The position numbers were made by a program, and so were the translations under genes. From NCBI GenBank assembly GCA_963642705.1, contig CAVIHU010000009.1:14495-78494 (forward strand): 64,000 nucleotides of DNA, in the 5' to 3' direction. The stretch is from UBA11524 sp963642705. GTDB lineage: Bacteria; Bacillota; Clostridia; Christensenellales; Aristaeellaceae. Position 1 is the first letter of the stretch; the number at the start of each line of letters is the position of its first letter. The notes under the pieces are model-generated. The model searched no databases. It saw nothing but the letters and a program-made list of their open reading frames with translations, and was not told the DNA's origin. Below, piece after piece: positions 15,573 through 24,159 of the stretch.

Positions 15573-18500
15573 ATCCCGATTTGCACAAAGTAATGATTAT
15601 CGGTTCCGGCCCGATCATAATCGGTCAGGCTGCCGAATTCGACTATGCAGGCTCGCAGGCGTGCCGCGCACTGAAGGACGCCGGACTTGAGGTCGTTCTC
15701 GTCAATCCGAATCCTGCGACCATCATGACCGACCACGCATCGGCGGATCACATCTATATTGAGCCGCTGACGCTTGAAACGCTTCGCCGCATCATCCTGA
15801 AAGAAAAGCCGGACTCGCTCCTGTCCACACTCGGCGGTCAGAGCGGTCTGACGCTGTCAATGCAGCTGGCGAAGGAAGGATTCCTTGAGCAGCACGGTGT
15901 CAAGCTGCTCGGCGCGAAGTGCGAAACCATCGAGAAGGCGGAGGATCGTCAGCAGTTCAAGGATACCATGATCGCCATCCATCAGCCGGTTATTCCGTCC
16001 GAAGTGGTCGAGACGGTTGAGGACGCGCTCGCGTTTGCAAAGACCATCGGCTATCCGGTTATCGTTCGTCCGGCATATACGCTGGGCGGCTCCGGCGGAG
16101 GCATCTGCCAGAATGAGGAGGAGCTTGCTGAAATCGCCGAGAACGGTCTGCGCCTCTCTCCGATTACCCAGATTCTTGTTGAAAAGTGCATTTCCGGCTG
16201 GAAGGAAATCGAGTTCGAGGTCATGCGCGACAAGCTCGGCAACGTCATCGCCGTCTGCTCGATGGAGAACATCGACCCGGTTGGCGTACATACCGGCGAC
16301 TCCATTGTTGTCGCACCTGCCCTGACGCTGGCGGACAAGGAATACCAGATGCTGCGCCGTGCCGCGCTGGACATTATTACTGCGCTGGAGGTTGAGGGCG
16401 GCTGCAACTGTCAGTTCGCGCTCAATCCTGATACGTTTGAATATGCCGTCATCGAGGTCAACCCGCGTGTCAGCCGTTCCTCGGCACTCGCATCGAAGGC
16501 AACCGGCTATCCCATCGCGAAGTGCGCCGCGCAGATAGCCATCGGCTACACGCTCGACGAGATGAAGAATGCCGTCACGGGCAAGACGTGCGCAGCGTTC
16601 GAGCCGGCACTGGACTACATTGTTGCAAAAATCCCGAAGTGGCCGTTTGATAAGTTCGTCTACGGCAAGCGCACCCTCGGCACGCAGATGAAGGCGACCG
16701 GCGAGGTCATGGCTATCGGCGTGAATGTCGAGCAGGCGCTGATGAAAGCGGTTCGCGGTGCGGAAATCGGCAACGATACGCTGCGGATGAAGTCCATGGC
16801 GAAGCTGTCCGTGGATGAGCTGCTCGCGCTGATTGCCAAATGCACAGACCAGCGCATGTTCGCCATGTACGAGGCCATTGCACGCGGCGTGACGCTGGAG
16901 AAGCTGCACGAAATCACAAAGATTGACTACTTCTTCCTGAATAATTACCTGAACCTGTACAAGATGGAATGCCGTCTGCGCGAAGGAAACATCGATGCCG
17001 ATACGTACCTGCGCGCCAAGAAGATGGGCTACCCGGACAAGGCGATTGAACGCCTCTCCGGGGAGAAGGTGCCGATGCACCGCGATCCTGTCTACAAGAT
17101 GGTCGATACATGCGCTGCGGAGTTCGAAGCGGAAACGCCGTACTTCTACGCGACATATGATGAGGAGAACGAGGCGCAGGAATTCCTCGACGAGCGTCCG
17201 AAAAAGCCGTGCATGGTCGTTCTCGGTTCGGGTCCCATCCGCATCGGCCAGGGCATCGAGTTCGACTATGCGTCCGTACACTGCGTCCGCATGCTCAAGA
17301 AGGCCGGCTACGATGTTGTCATGATCAACAACAACCCTGAAACCGTTTCGACGGACTTCGACACGGCGGACAGGCTGTACTTCGAGCCGCTGACAACGGA
17401 GGATGTGCTGGGCGTCATCGCAACGGAAAAGCCGGTCGGCGTCGTGGCGGCGTTCGGCGGTCAGACGGCGATTAAGCTGACCCATTCGCTTGAACAGGCA
17501 GGCGTGCGCATCATGGGTACGTCCGCGGACATGATTGACGCGGCAGAGGATCGTGAACGCTTCGATGCGGCTATGGAAAAGTATGGCATCAAGCGCGCCA
17601 AGGGTCGCACGGTCATGACAACCGAGGAGGCTGTCAAGGCGGCGAATGAGCTGGGGTATCCCGTGCTGGTACGCCCCTCCTACGTGCTCGGCGGTCAGAA
17701 CATGATCATCGCCTATCAGGACAGTGATATTGTCGAATACATGCAGATCATCCTCGCGCAGGGCATCGAGAATCCGGTGCTGATTGACCAGTACCTGATG
17801 GGCATCGAGGCGGAGGCGGACGCCATCTGCGATGGCACGGACGTGCTGATTCCGGGCATCATGGAGCATGTCGAGCGCTCGGGCATTCACTCCGGCGACT
17901 CCATCGCCGTCTATCCGGCGTGGAACCTGACCGGCGCCATGACGCAGCGCCTGATTGAGGTCACGCGGCAGATTGCCCTTGAGCTCGGCACGCTGGGTCT
18001 GATCAACATCCAGTACATCGTCTATCATAACGAGGTGTACGTCATCGAAGCGAACCCGCGCGCAAGCCGTACCGTGCCGTATATCAGCAAGGTTACAGGT
18101 GTGCCGATGGTTGACCTCGCCGTCCGAGCGATGCTTGGCGAAAAGATCCGCGATATGGGCTACGGCACCGGGCTGTACCGTCAGAGCCCATATTACGCTG
18201 TTAAGGTGCCGTGCTTCTCGTTCGAAAAGCTGGCTGATGTTGACACGCATCTGGGACCGGAAATGAAGTCCACCGGCGAGGTGCTCGGCATCGGCACGAA
18301 TCTCCAGGAAGCCATTTACAAGGGACTTGTCGCGGCAGGCTATAAGATGCGCCATCAGGGCGGACTGCTCGTTTCCGTGCGCGACAAGGATAAGGCGGAA
18401 GCCATCGACTGTGCGCGGAAGTTCGCCAAGCTCGGCTTCAACATCTTCGCAACGCCCGGCACGGCACGCGCCATGCAGGAGCACGGCCTCTACGCTGCCG

Positions 18501-19588
18501 TTGTGAAAAAGGAAGCGCAGGAGAAGATGCTGGAGATGGGGCAGGTGCAATATGTCATCTCCACGTCGAACAAGGGTCGTCTGCCGCAGCTGGATTCTGT
18601 GCGCATGCGCCGCAAGGCTGTCGAGCGCGGTATCCCGCTCTTTACGAGCCTCGACACTGCCAATGCCCTTGCCAATGCCCTGACGAGCCGCTATTCGCTG
18701 GGCAATGTCGAGCTGGTCGACATCAACAACATGCGCACAAAGCACAAGAAGCTGACGTTCGTCAAGATGCGCGGCACGGGGAATGATTACCTGTACTTTG
18801 ACTGCTTTGAGCAGATGGTCGAGAGCCCTGAATCGCTCGCTGTTCGCCTTTCCAACCGCCGCACCGGCGTCGGCTCTGATGGTATCGTGCTGATTATGCC
18901 TTCGTCCGTTGCGGATGCGAAAATGCGCATGTTCAACGCCGACGGTACGGAAGGCTCGGTTGCGGGCAACGCACTGCGCTGTGTCTGCAAGTACCTGTAC
19001 GAGAGCGGACGTGTGCGCAAGGATGTCATTCGGGTTGAAACCGGCTACGGCGTCAAGAGCGCCAAGCTGTTCATCCGCGAGGATCAGGTGTTCTCGGTGC
19101 TGGTGGACATGGGCTGCCCGGTTTTCGAGGCGACGCGCATCCCCGTTAAGCTTGACGGCGACCGCGTTATGCTCCGTCCGGTATTCCTTGCCGGCGAAAA
19201 GCGTGAAATCAGCTGTGTCAGCATGGGCAATCCGCACGTGATCATGTTTGTTGAGGACGTGAACCGTATTCCGCTGGAGCAGGTCGGCCCGCAGATTGAA
19301 CAGGATCCGCTCTTCCCGGAGCGCGTGAACGTGTCCTTCGCGCAGATTCTGGATCGCAACGACATCCTCATGCGCGTCTGGGAGCGCGGCATCGGCGAAA
19401 CGGCTGCATGCGGTACGGGTGCCTGCGCTGTGGCGGTTGCTGCCGTTGAAAACGGCTACTGCACGCGCGGTGCGGATATTGATATCCGTCTGCCCGGCGG
19501 AACGCTTGTTGTCCGCTATCAGGAGGATGGCAAGGTCTGGCTGACCGGCGACGCCAAAACTGACTTTACCGGCACCATCGAAATCTAA
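15563..19588 (+). CDS. carB: CarB-DapF fusion: carbamoyl-phosphate synthase large subunit with a C-terminal diaminopimelate epimerase domain
   Basis: The 1341-aa product is about 270 aa longer than CarB. Residues 1 to about 1060 are a complete CarB: two carboxyphosphate/carbamate synthetase halves, each with a Rossmann start (GSGPIIIGQAAEFDYAG and GSGPIRIGQGIEFDYAS) and ATP-grasp residues, and a C-terminal MGS-like domain. From about residue 1063 the chain reads KLTFVKMRGTGNDY and continues as DapF to the end, including MFNADGTEG and GIGETAACGTGACA. DapF uses two Cys; the second is present (Cys1283), but at the first position the family M-C-G-N reads V-A-G-N (Ala1134). The join is in frame, with no stop or start signal between. 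Whether the DapF part is an active epimerase is doubtful. Confidence 0.93.
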   Translation: MPLNPDLHKVMIIGSGPIIIGQAAEFDYAGSQACRALKDAGLEVVLVNPNPATIMTDHASADHIYIEPLTLETLRRIILKEKPDSLLSTLGGQSGLTLSMQLAKEGFLEQHGVKLLGAKCETIEKAEDRQQFKDTMIAIHQPVIPSEVVETVEDALAFAKTIGYPVIVRPAYTLGGSGGGICQNEEELAEIAENGLRLSPITQILVEKCISGWKEIEFEVMRDKLGNVIAVCSMENIDPVGVHTGDSIVVAPALTLADKEYQMLRRAALDIITALEVEGGCNCQFALNPDTFEYAVIEVNPRVSRSSALASKATGYPIAKCAAQIAIGYTLDEMKNAVTGKTCAAFEPALDYIVAKIPKWPFDKFVYGKRTLGTQMKATGEVMAIGVNVEQALMKAVRGAEIGNDTLRMKSMAKLSVDELLALIAKCTDQRMFAMYEAIARGVTLEKLHEITKIDYFFLNNYLNLYKMECRLREGNIDADTYLRAKKMGYPDKAIERLSGEKVPMHRDPVYKMVDTCAAEFEAETPYFYATYDEENEAQEFLDERPKKPCMVVLGSGPIRIGQGIEFDYASVHCVRMLKKAGYDVVMINNNPETVSTDFDTADRLYFEPLTTEDVLGVIATEKPVGVVAAFGGQTAIKLTHSLEQAGVRIMGTSADMIDAAEDRERFDAAMEKYGIKRAKGRTVMTTEEAVKAANELGYPVLVRPSYVLGGQNMIIAYQDSDIVEYMQIILAQGIENPVLIDQYLMGIEAEADAICDGTDVLIPGIMEHVERSGIHSGDSIAVYPAWNLTGAMTQRLIEVTRQIALELGTLGLINIQYIVYHNEVYVIEANPRASRTVPYISKVTGVPMVDLAVRAMLGEKIRDMGYGTGLYRQSPYYAVKVPCFSFEKLADVDTHLGPEMKSTGEVLGIGTNLQEAIYKGLVAAGYKMRHQGGLLVSVRDKDKAEAIDCARKFAKLGFNIFATPGTARAMQEHGLYAAVVKKEAQEKMLEMGQVQYVISTSNKGRLPQLDSVRMRRKAVERGIPLFTSLDTANALANALTSRYSLGNVELVDINNMRTKHKKLTFVKMRGTGNDYLYFDCFEQMVESPESLAVRLSNRRTGVGSDGIVLIMPSSVADAKMRMFNADGTEGSVAGNALRCVCKYLYESGRVRKDVIRVETGYGVKSAKLFIREDQVFSVLVDMGCPVFEATRIPVKLDGDRVMLRPVFLAGEKREISCVSMGNPHVIMFVEDVNRIPLEQVGPQIEQDPLFPERVNVSFAQILDRNDILMRVWERGIGETAACGTGACAVAVAAVENGYCTRGADIDIRLPGGTLVVRYQEDGKVWLTGDAKTDFTGTIEI

Positions 19589-19611
19589 GGCAACACCGCA
19601 TAAATCGGCGG
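19589..19611 (+). repeat. Dispersed intergenic repeat, copy 1
   Basis: GGCAACACCGCATAAATCGGCGG directly follows the carB-dapF stop codon. It matches copies at 39207-39229 and 46514-46561 over its full 23 nt with a few changes. A weak TATAGT -10 for the ABC-F gene lies just after it. Confidence 0.6.
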
Positions 19612-19675
19612 CGAATATGGTATAGTAGGAAAGTATGCAATTATCAGCGACCACGGAAATGTAAGGAGCAAATCC

Positions 19676-21277
19676 ATGATCACAGTTAGCAACGTTTCTC
19701 TGACGTTCGGCGGACAGAAGCTGTTTTCCGGTGCGGATTTGAAATTCCTGCCCGGAAACTGCTACGGCGTCATCGGCGCGAACGGCGCGGGCAAATCAAC
19801 GTTCCTGCGCATCCTCTCCGGCGAGCTTGAGCCGACAACCGGCACGGTTACCATTCCGGCGGATCAGCGCATGTCCACGCTGAAGCAGGATCAGTTCAAG
19901 TATGACGCCTATCCCGTGCTGGATACCGTCATCATGGGCAATCAGCGCCTATATGATATCATGAAGGAAAAGGACGCGCTGTATGCCAAACCCGACTTTT
20001 CTGATGCGGATGGCGAACGCGCGGCAGAGCTTGAGGGCGAATTTGCCGAAATGGACGGCTGGAACGCCGAGTCCGACGCGGCGACATTGCTGACCGGTCT
20101 GGGACTGCCAGTCGAAATGCACACGATGCTCATGGCGGATTTGAAGGGCGGCGAGAAGTTCAAGGTGCTGCTCGCGCAGGCTCTGTTCGGCAATCCGGAT
20201 ATCCTGCTGCTGGACGAGCCGACGAACAACCTTGACAACCGCTCGGTCGCGTGGCTCGAGGACTTCCTGATGAACTTTCCCGGCACCCTGATTGTCGTCA
20301 GCCATGACCGCTGGTTCCTGAACAACATCTGCACGCATATTGTCGATATTGACTATAATCAGGTCAAGCTGTATGTCGGCAACTATGACTTCTGGTATGA
20401 ATCCTCCAAAATGATGCAGAGCCTGATGAACGACCAGAAGAAGCGCCGTGAGGACAAAATCAAGGAGCTGCAGGCGTTCATCCAGCGTTTCTCGTCCAAC
20501 AAGTCGAAGGCGAAGCAGGCGACAAGCCGCCGCAAGCTGCTTGACCAGCTGACAATTGAGCAGATGCCGGCATCGTCGCGCCGCTATCCGTGGGTATGCT
20601 TCACGCCCGAACGCGAGGCGGGCAAGGATATCCTTCAGGTATCGAACATCAACTATACGCAGGATGGCGTGCAGCTGCTCAAGGACGTATCCTTCATCGT
20701 GACGAAGGGACAAAAAATCGCGCTTGTCGGCTCGAATGAGCAGGCGCAAACGGCACTTTTCCGCATCCTCGCCGAGGAAATCAAGCCTGACAGCGGCTCC
20801 TTCAAGTGGGGCGTGACCATCTCCACCAACTATTTTCCCAAGGACAACAGCAAGTTCTTCGAAGGCTGCAGCCTGAACATGATGCAATGGTTTGCGCAGT
20901 ATTCACCCGAACAGCTCGAGACATACATGCGCGGCTTCCTTGGCCGCATGCTCTTCTCCGGCGATGACGTGTACAAGCCTGTTTCCGTTCTCTCCGGCGG
21001 CGAGAAGGTGCGCGTCATGCTCTCGCGCATGATGCTGTCCGGCGCAAACTTCCTTATGCTGGACCAGCCCACGAACCATCTTGACCTTGAGTCTATTACG
21101 GCGGTTAACAACGCGCTGATTAACTTCCCCGGCAACGTCATTTTCACATCACAGGATCACCAGTTTATCACGACCATTGCCGACCGAATCATCGAAATCA
21201 AGCCCGACGGCACCATCGCGGACTACTACTGCGGATACGAGGAGTATCTCGAGAAAATCCGCGCGCAGGAAGGCTGA
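19676..21277 (+). CDS. ABC-F family ATPase (YkpA/YbiT type)
   Basis: The 533-aa product has two ABC domains and no membrane segment, as in ribosome-associated ABC-F proteins. The first site is complete: Walker A GANGAGKST, a Gly-Gly signature (LKGGEKFKVLLAQAL), Walker B LLLDEPTNNLD, and SHDRWF. The linker (about residues 240-300) is Lys/Arg-rich. In the second site Walker A is degenerate (GSNEQAQT), the Walker B Glu is Gln (MLDQPTNHLD) and the switch His is Gln (TSQDHQF), while the LSGGEKVR signature is kept. Degeneracy of this site is, as I recall, common in the YkpA branch. A translation-factor-like role is likely, not antibiotic transport. Confidence 0.9.
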   Translation: MITVSNVSLTFGGQKLFSGADLKFLPGNCYGVIGANGAGKSTFLRILSGELEPTTGTVTIPADQRMSTLKQDQFKYDAYPVLDTVIMGNQRLYDIMKEKDALYAKPDFSDADGERAAELEGEFAEMDGWNAESDAATLLTGLGLPVEMHTMLMADLKGGEKFKVLLAQALFGNPDILLLDEPTNNLDNRSVAWLEDFLMNFPGTLIVVSHDRWFLNNICTHIVDIDYNQVKLYVGNYDFWYESSKMMQSLMNDQKKRREDKIKELQAFIQRFSSNKSKAKQATSRRKLLDQLTIEQMPASSRRYPWVCFTPEREAGKDILQVSNINYTQDGVQLLKDVSFIVTKGQKIALVGSNEQAQTALFRILAEEIKPDSGSFKWGVTISTNYFPKDNSKFFEGCSLNMMQWFAQYSPEQLETYMRGFLGRMLFSGDDVYKPVSVLSGGEKVRVMLSRMMLSGANFLMLDQPTNHLDLESITAVNNALINFPGNVIFTSQDHQFITTIADRIIEIKPDGTIADYYCGYEEYLEKIRAQEG

Positions 21278-21286
21278 GAAAGCAAA

Positions 21287-21363
21287 CGGGCACACCGGTG
21301 AAATGTGTATGCTCCCCAGAGTAGACAGGGAGCACATCATTTCGCCGGTGTGCCCGATTTTTT
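21287..21363. terminator. Long bidirectional terminator hairpin
   Basis: CGGGCACACCGG (21287-21298) pairs with CCGGTGTGCCCG (21345-21356), and the interior (GAAATG with CATTTC, GCTCCC with GGGAGC) continues the stem, followed by ATTTTTTA. It separates the convergent ABC-F and histidine kinase genes; the T run at its end overlaps the last codon of the kinase gene. Confidence 0.85.
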
Positions 21364-22891
21364 ATTCCGCAGAAAGGAACTTCTCCTTCTCCTGCTTCCT
21401 GGTCAGCGGCAGTTCAAACCAGAACGAGGTCCCCTTGCCCTCCTCGCTGTCCACGCCGAACGGCACGTGATGCTTTTCGAGGATGCTGCGGACAATCGAC
21501 AGTCCCAGTCCGCTGCCGATGACGGCACGCTTGTGCGATTCCTGTGTGCGGTAGTAGCGGTTCCAAATCAGCGGCAGCTCGTCCTTTGCGATGCCCTTGC
21601 CGGTGTCGGAAATCGTCAAGCGCACCCAGTTGCCGCACTTTTTTTGTGTGATGGTGACGGTCTTGTCCTCGCCCGTGTAGGTCAGCGCATTGCCGAGCAG
21701 GTTGTAGACGACCTGTGCAATCCGTTGCTCGTCCGCCGTGACCGTGACCTGCTCATCCGGTCGGAACACGACCTGATAGCCGTTCTGCTGCACCATGCGG
21801 CTGACGCGCTCGGCGATGCCCTGCACGGACAGTGTGAATGGGTAATCCGCCGGATTCAGCGAAAGCGTGTCTGTCTGCAGACGGCTGAAGTCGAGCAGCT
21901 CATTGACAAGGCTTGTCAGCCGCTGCGTTTCATCGATGATGGTCTGCATGTTTTCAGGCGTCGCCTCGCCCGGAATATCGCGCATCATTTCTGCATATCC
22001 GCCGATCATCGTCAGCGGCGTCCGCAGGTCATGGCTGATGTTCGCAATCAGCTCGTGCTGCAGGCGTTCAACCTGGCTGAGCTCCTTTGCGGCATACACG
22101 AGCGTCTGATTCAGCTCTTCCATCTCGCGGTACTCGCAGCCGTGCGGCGGAATCACATACTGACCGCGCGAGAGCATACCTGCCGCCTCGCTCGTTTCAA
22201 CGATGGAACGCGTGACCTTGCGAGAAATGAGCATCGCCAGCACCGTTGCGCCGAGAATGACCGTCACGGTAATCAAAAGGAGCTGCAGACGAAGCGTCGA
22301 GACCGTGCTGTCCAGCGGCGTAATGACGCAGTTGAGCAGCAGATAGCCCTGTGTTCCGTCCGGCAATGTTATGCGGCGCGCGCACAGCAGGCTCTGCGTG
22401 TTCGATGTGTCGAATTTGGGAACATTGCCGCGGAAAACATGGCTGTTGTACTGGTCGGGAACCGTTGCGATGTCGAACAGCTCTGTTAGCGTTGAGCCAT
22501 CCTCCGGTGTCAGGACGCACCAGAAAGACAGGTTGCGGTTGGTCATGCGGTGAATCAGGCAGTATTGTGTGCCCTCAGAGGACAGGAACGTGTGCATGTT
22601 CTCATCAAGCAGGAGAATGCAGACGTCGTTTTGTCGCGAGAGCGTATCCATGAGCGAATACAGCTGCTCATTGCCGATGTTTTCCTCGACAGAATCCGCC
22701 GCTGCCGTAATCTGGCGCGTCTTGTTCCAGCGGTAGAAGTCGTTCAGCCAGACGATCTGCATCAGCCACATTAGAATCAGTACAAATGCCACAAAAGCCG
22801 CCAGGTAGATCAGCACCCGGCGGCGGATCGGCGGACGCCTTCTGCTCCTTTGCGGCGAATCCTGCTTTTTTTTGATTGCAAGCAGCTTCAT
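21362..22891 (-). CDS. Membrane sensor histidine kinase (PhoR/ResE type)
   Basis: The 509-aa product has a basic N-terminus, a first transmembrane helix (about residues 30-50), an extracytoplasmic sensor region of about 150 aa, a second transmembrane helix (about 205-230), a HAMP region, a HisKA domain with the phospho-acceptor in HELIANISHDLRTPLT (about residue 290), and HATPase boxes (NLLGNALTYT, DTGKGI, GSGLGLSIVRSI). It is encoded 2 nt after the OmpR-type regulator gene and forms a pair with it. The sensed signal is unknown. Confidence 0.94.
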   Translation of the reverse strand: MKLLAIKKKQDSPQRSRRRPPIRRRVLIYLAAFVAFVLILMWLMQIVWLNDFYRWNKTRQITAAADSVEENIGNEQLYSLMDTLSRQNDVCILLLDENMHTFLSSEGTQYCLIHRMTNRNLSFWCVLTPEDGSTLTELFDIATVPDQYNSHVFRGNVPKFDTSNTQSLLCARRITLPDGTQGYLLLNCVITPLDSTVSTLRLQLLLITVTVILGATVLAMLISRKVTRSIVETSEAAGMLSRGQYVIPPHGCEYREMEELNQTLVYAAKELSQVERLQHELIANISHDLRTPLTMIGGYAEMMRDIPGEATPENMQTIIDETQRLTSLVNELLDFSRLQTDTLSLNPADYPFTLSVQGIAERVSRMVQQNGYQVVFRPDEQVTVTADEQRIAQVVYNLLGNALTYTGEDKTVTITQKKCGNWVRLTISDTGKGIAKDELPLIWNRYYRTQESHKRAVIGSGLGLSIVRSILEKHHVPFGVDSEEGKGTSFWFELPLTRKQEKEKFLSAE

Positions 22892-22893
22892 AA

Positions 22894-23577
22894 TCAGTCC
22901 TTCTCAAAGCGGTAGCCGACGCCGCGCAGGGTCGTGATGCGGTCGGCGTAATCGCCAAGGCTCCTGCGGAGCAGCTTGATGTGCGTATCCAGCGTGCGGT
23001 CGTCGCCGAAGAAGTCGTACCCCCACACGTCGCTGATGAGCTTTTCGCGGGTTAGCGCAATGCCGCGGTTGCGCACCATGTAGAACAGCAGGTCATATTC
23101 CTTGGGCGACAGGTTCAGTTTCTCGCCGTGAATCGTCACCTGACGCGCAGTGAAGTCAACCACCATATCATCGATGGTGATTTTTTCGCCGTCCTCGGCG
23201 GTCGCGGGCGCTGCACTGCGCTTGAGGATGGCGGCAACGCGCATCATCAGCTCGCGCGGCGAAAATGGCTTGACGACATAGTCGTCGATGCCCAGCTCAA
23301 AGCCGTGAATGCGGTCATATTCCTCGCCGCGCGCGGAGAGCATCAGCACAGGCACCTGCGATTTCCGGCGAATTTCGCGGCATGCGGAAAAGCCATCCAG
23401 TTCCGGCATCATGACATCCATGATGATCAGATCATAGCTCTTCTGGCGGCATTTTTCGACCGCCTCCATGCCGTTCTGCGCCTCTTCGACGCTATAGCCC
23501 TCGAATGCGGCATATTTGCGGATGAGCTCACGAATTCGGGCTTCGTCATCAACAACAAGCAGCGTCATGGTGTTCAC
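22894..23577 (-). CDS. OmpR/PhoB-family response regulator
   Basis: The 227-aa product has a receiver domain (LLVVDDEARIRE, phospho-Asp in LIIMDVMMPELDG at about residue 54, the Lys in VVKPFSPREL) and a winged-helix output domain (LSPKEYDLLFYMVRN, then RTLDTHIKLLRRSLG and TLRGVGYRFE). It precedes its cognate kinase gene by 2 nt. A promoter with a perfect TATAAT lies 33 nt upstream. Confidence 0.95.
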   Translation of the reverse strand: MNTMTLLVVDDEARIRELIRKYAAFEGYSVEEAQNGMEAVEKCRQKSYDLIIMDVMMPELDGFSACREIRRKSQVPVLMLSARGEEYDRIHGFELGIDDYVVKPFSPRELMMRVAAILKRSAAPATAEDGEKITIDDMVVDFTARQVTIHGEKLNLSPKEYDLLFYMVRNRGIALTREKLISDVWGYDFFGDDRTLDTHIKLLRRSLGDYADRITTLRGVGYRFEKD

Positions 23578-23609
23578 CTCATTGCATTCAGCAATTTGTT
23601 CCTGTTTGT

Positions 23610-23638
23610 ATTATAGCGAGATTTGCCTGCAAAAGCAA
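23610..23638 (-). promoter_or_regulatory. Promoter of the response regulator/kinase pair
   Basis: Minus strand: TTGCTT (23638-23633), 17-nt spacer, TATAAT (23615-23610). It lies between the PDZ gene and the regulator, so the pair can be transcribed without the PDZ gene. Confidence 0.75.
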
Positions 23639-23651
23639 GTTTTTCATCACA

Positions 23652-24005
23652 TCAGGGGGGAGACAATGAAATCTGCAGAGACGCCCCGTTCCGCAGAATT
23701 TCAACCATGCACGGTTCTGCCTGCCTGTTGAAAAAATCGTCTGCGTCCGCTAAATCTGTGACGGTGGTTCCGTTCAGCGTCTGCAGCACATCGCCTGCGC
23801 GGATGCCGCTGCGGGCGGCACGGCTCTGGTCAATCACCGCAAGGACATAAAGACCTTCCTCCTCGGAGGCCTTCTCAATCAGAACCAAGCCTGCGGAAGC
23901 ACAGCCTGTCAGCTGTACGCTTTCCTTCTGCGGCCTGAAGAGTAAACTAATTGCCAGCAGCGCACACGCCAGCACGCACAACCAGACGATGCATTTGCGC
24001 CGCAT
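23652..24005 (-). CDS. Membrane-anchored PDZ-domain protein
   Basis: The 117-aa product has one N-terminal hydrophobic helix after a basic start (MRRKCIVWLCVLACALLA) and then a minimal PDZ-like domain: a G-L-(Y)-V-L-A-V-type strand, IRAGDVLQTLNGTTVTDLAD, and a final beta strand. Such domains bind C-terminal peptide ends and are often found in regulated-proteolysis proteins, but no protease domain is present. The ATG at 24005 is preferred over the GTG at 24014 because AAGGGA has normal spacing only to the ATG. It stands directly upstream of the two-component pair and may modulate its sensor. Confidence 0.75.
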   Translation of the reverse strand: MRRKCIVWLCVLACALLAISLLFRPQKESVQLTGCASAGLVLIEKASEEEGLYVLAVIDQSRAARSGIRAGDVLQTLNGTTVTDLADADDFFNRQAEPCMVEILRNGASLQISLSPP

Positions 24006-24084
24006 TTGCGCCACTTCCCTTCATTAAAATCTTTCTTTACGTCGCTATTGTAACCGCTTTGCGTGAAGGGTGCGTGAAAGTCCC

Positions 24085-24113
24085 TTGATTCCTGCTTGAA
24101 TTTGCGGTATACT
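24085..24113 (+). promoter_or_regulatory. Promoter of the TraX-like gene
   Basis: TTGATT (24085-24090), 17-nt spacer, TATACT (24108-24113), 47 nt before the start codon. It could drive the methionine genes as well, since the next genes follow with almost no spacing. Confidence 0.7.
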
Positions 24114-24159
24114 GAAACAGAACATTATCTTTTGTCTGCGGAGAAGGAGGCGGTTTTCC

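Noticed and set aside
15857..19654. 1265-aa open frame antisense to carB-dapF, and similar long antisense frames at 27407-29467 and 33048-35000
   Set aside because: GC-rich codon use on the coding strand leaves the opposite strand free of stops. The translations are rich in His/Arg/Asp and match no domain, and the plus-strand genes are certain.
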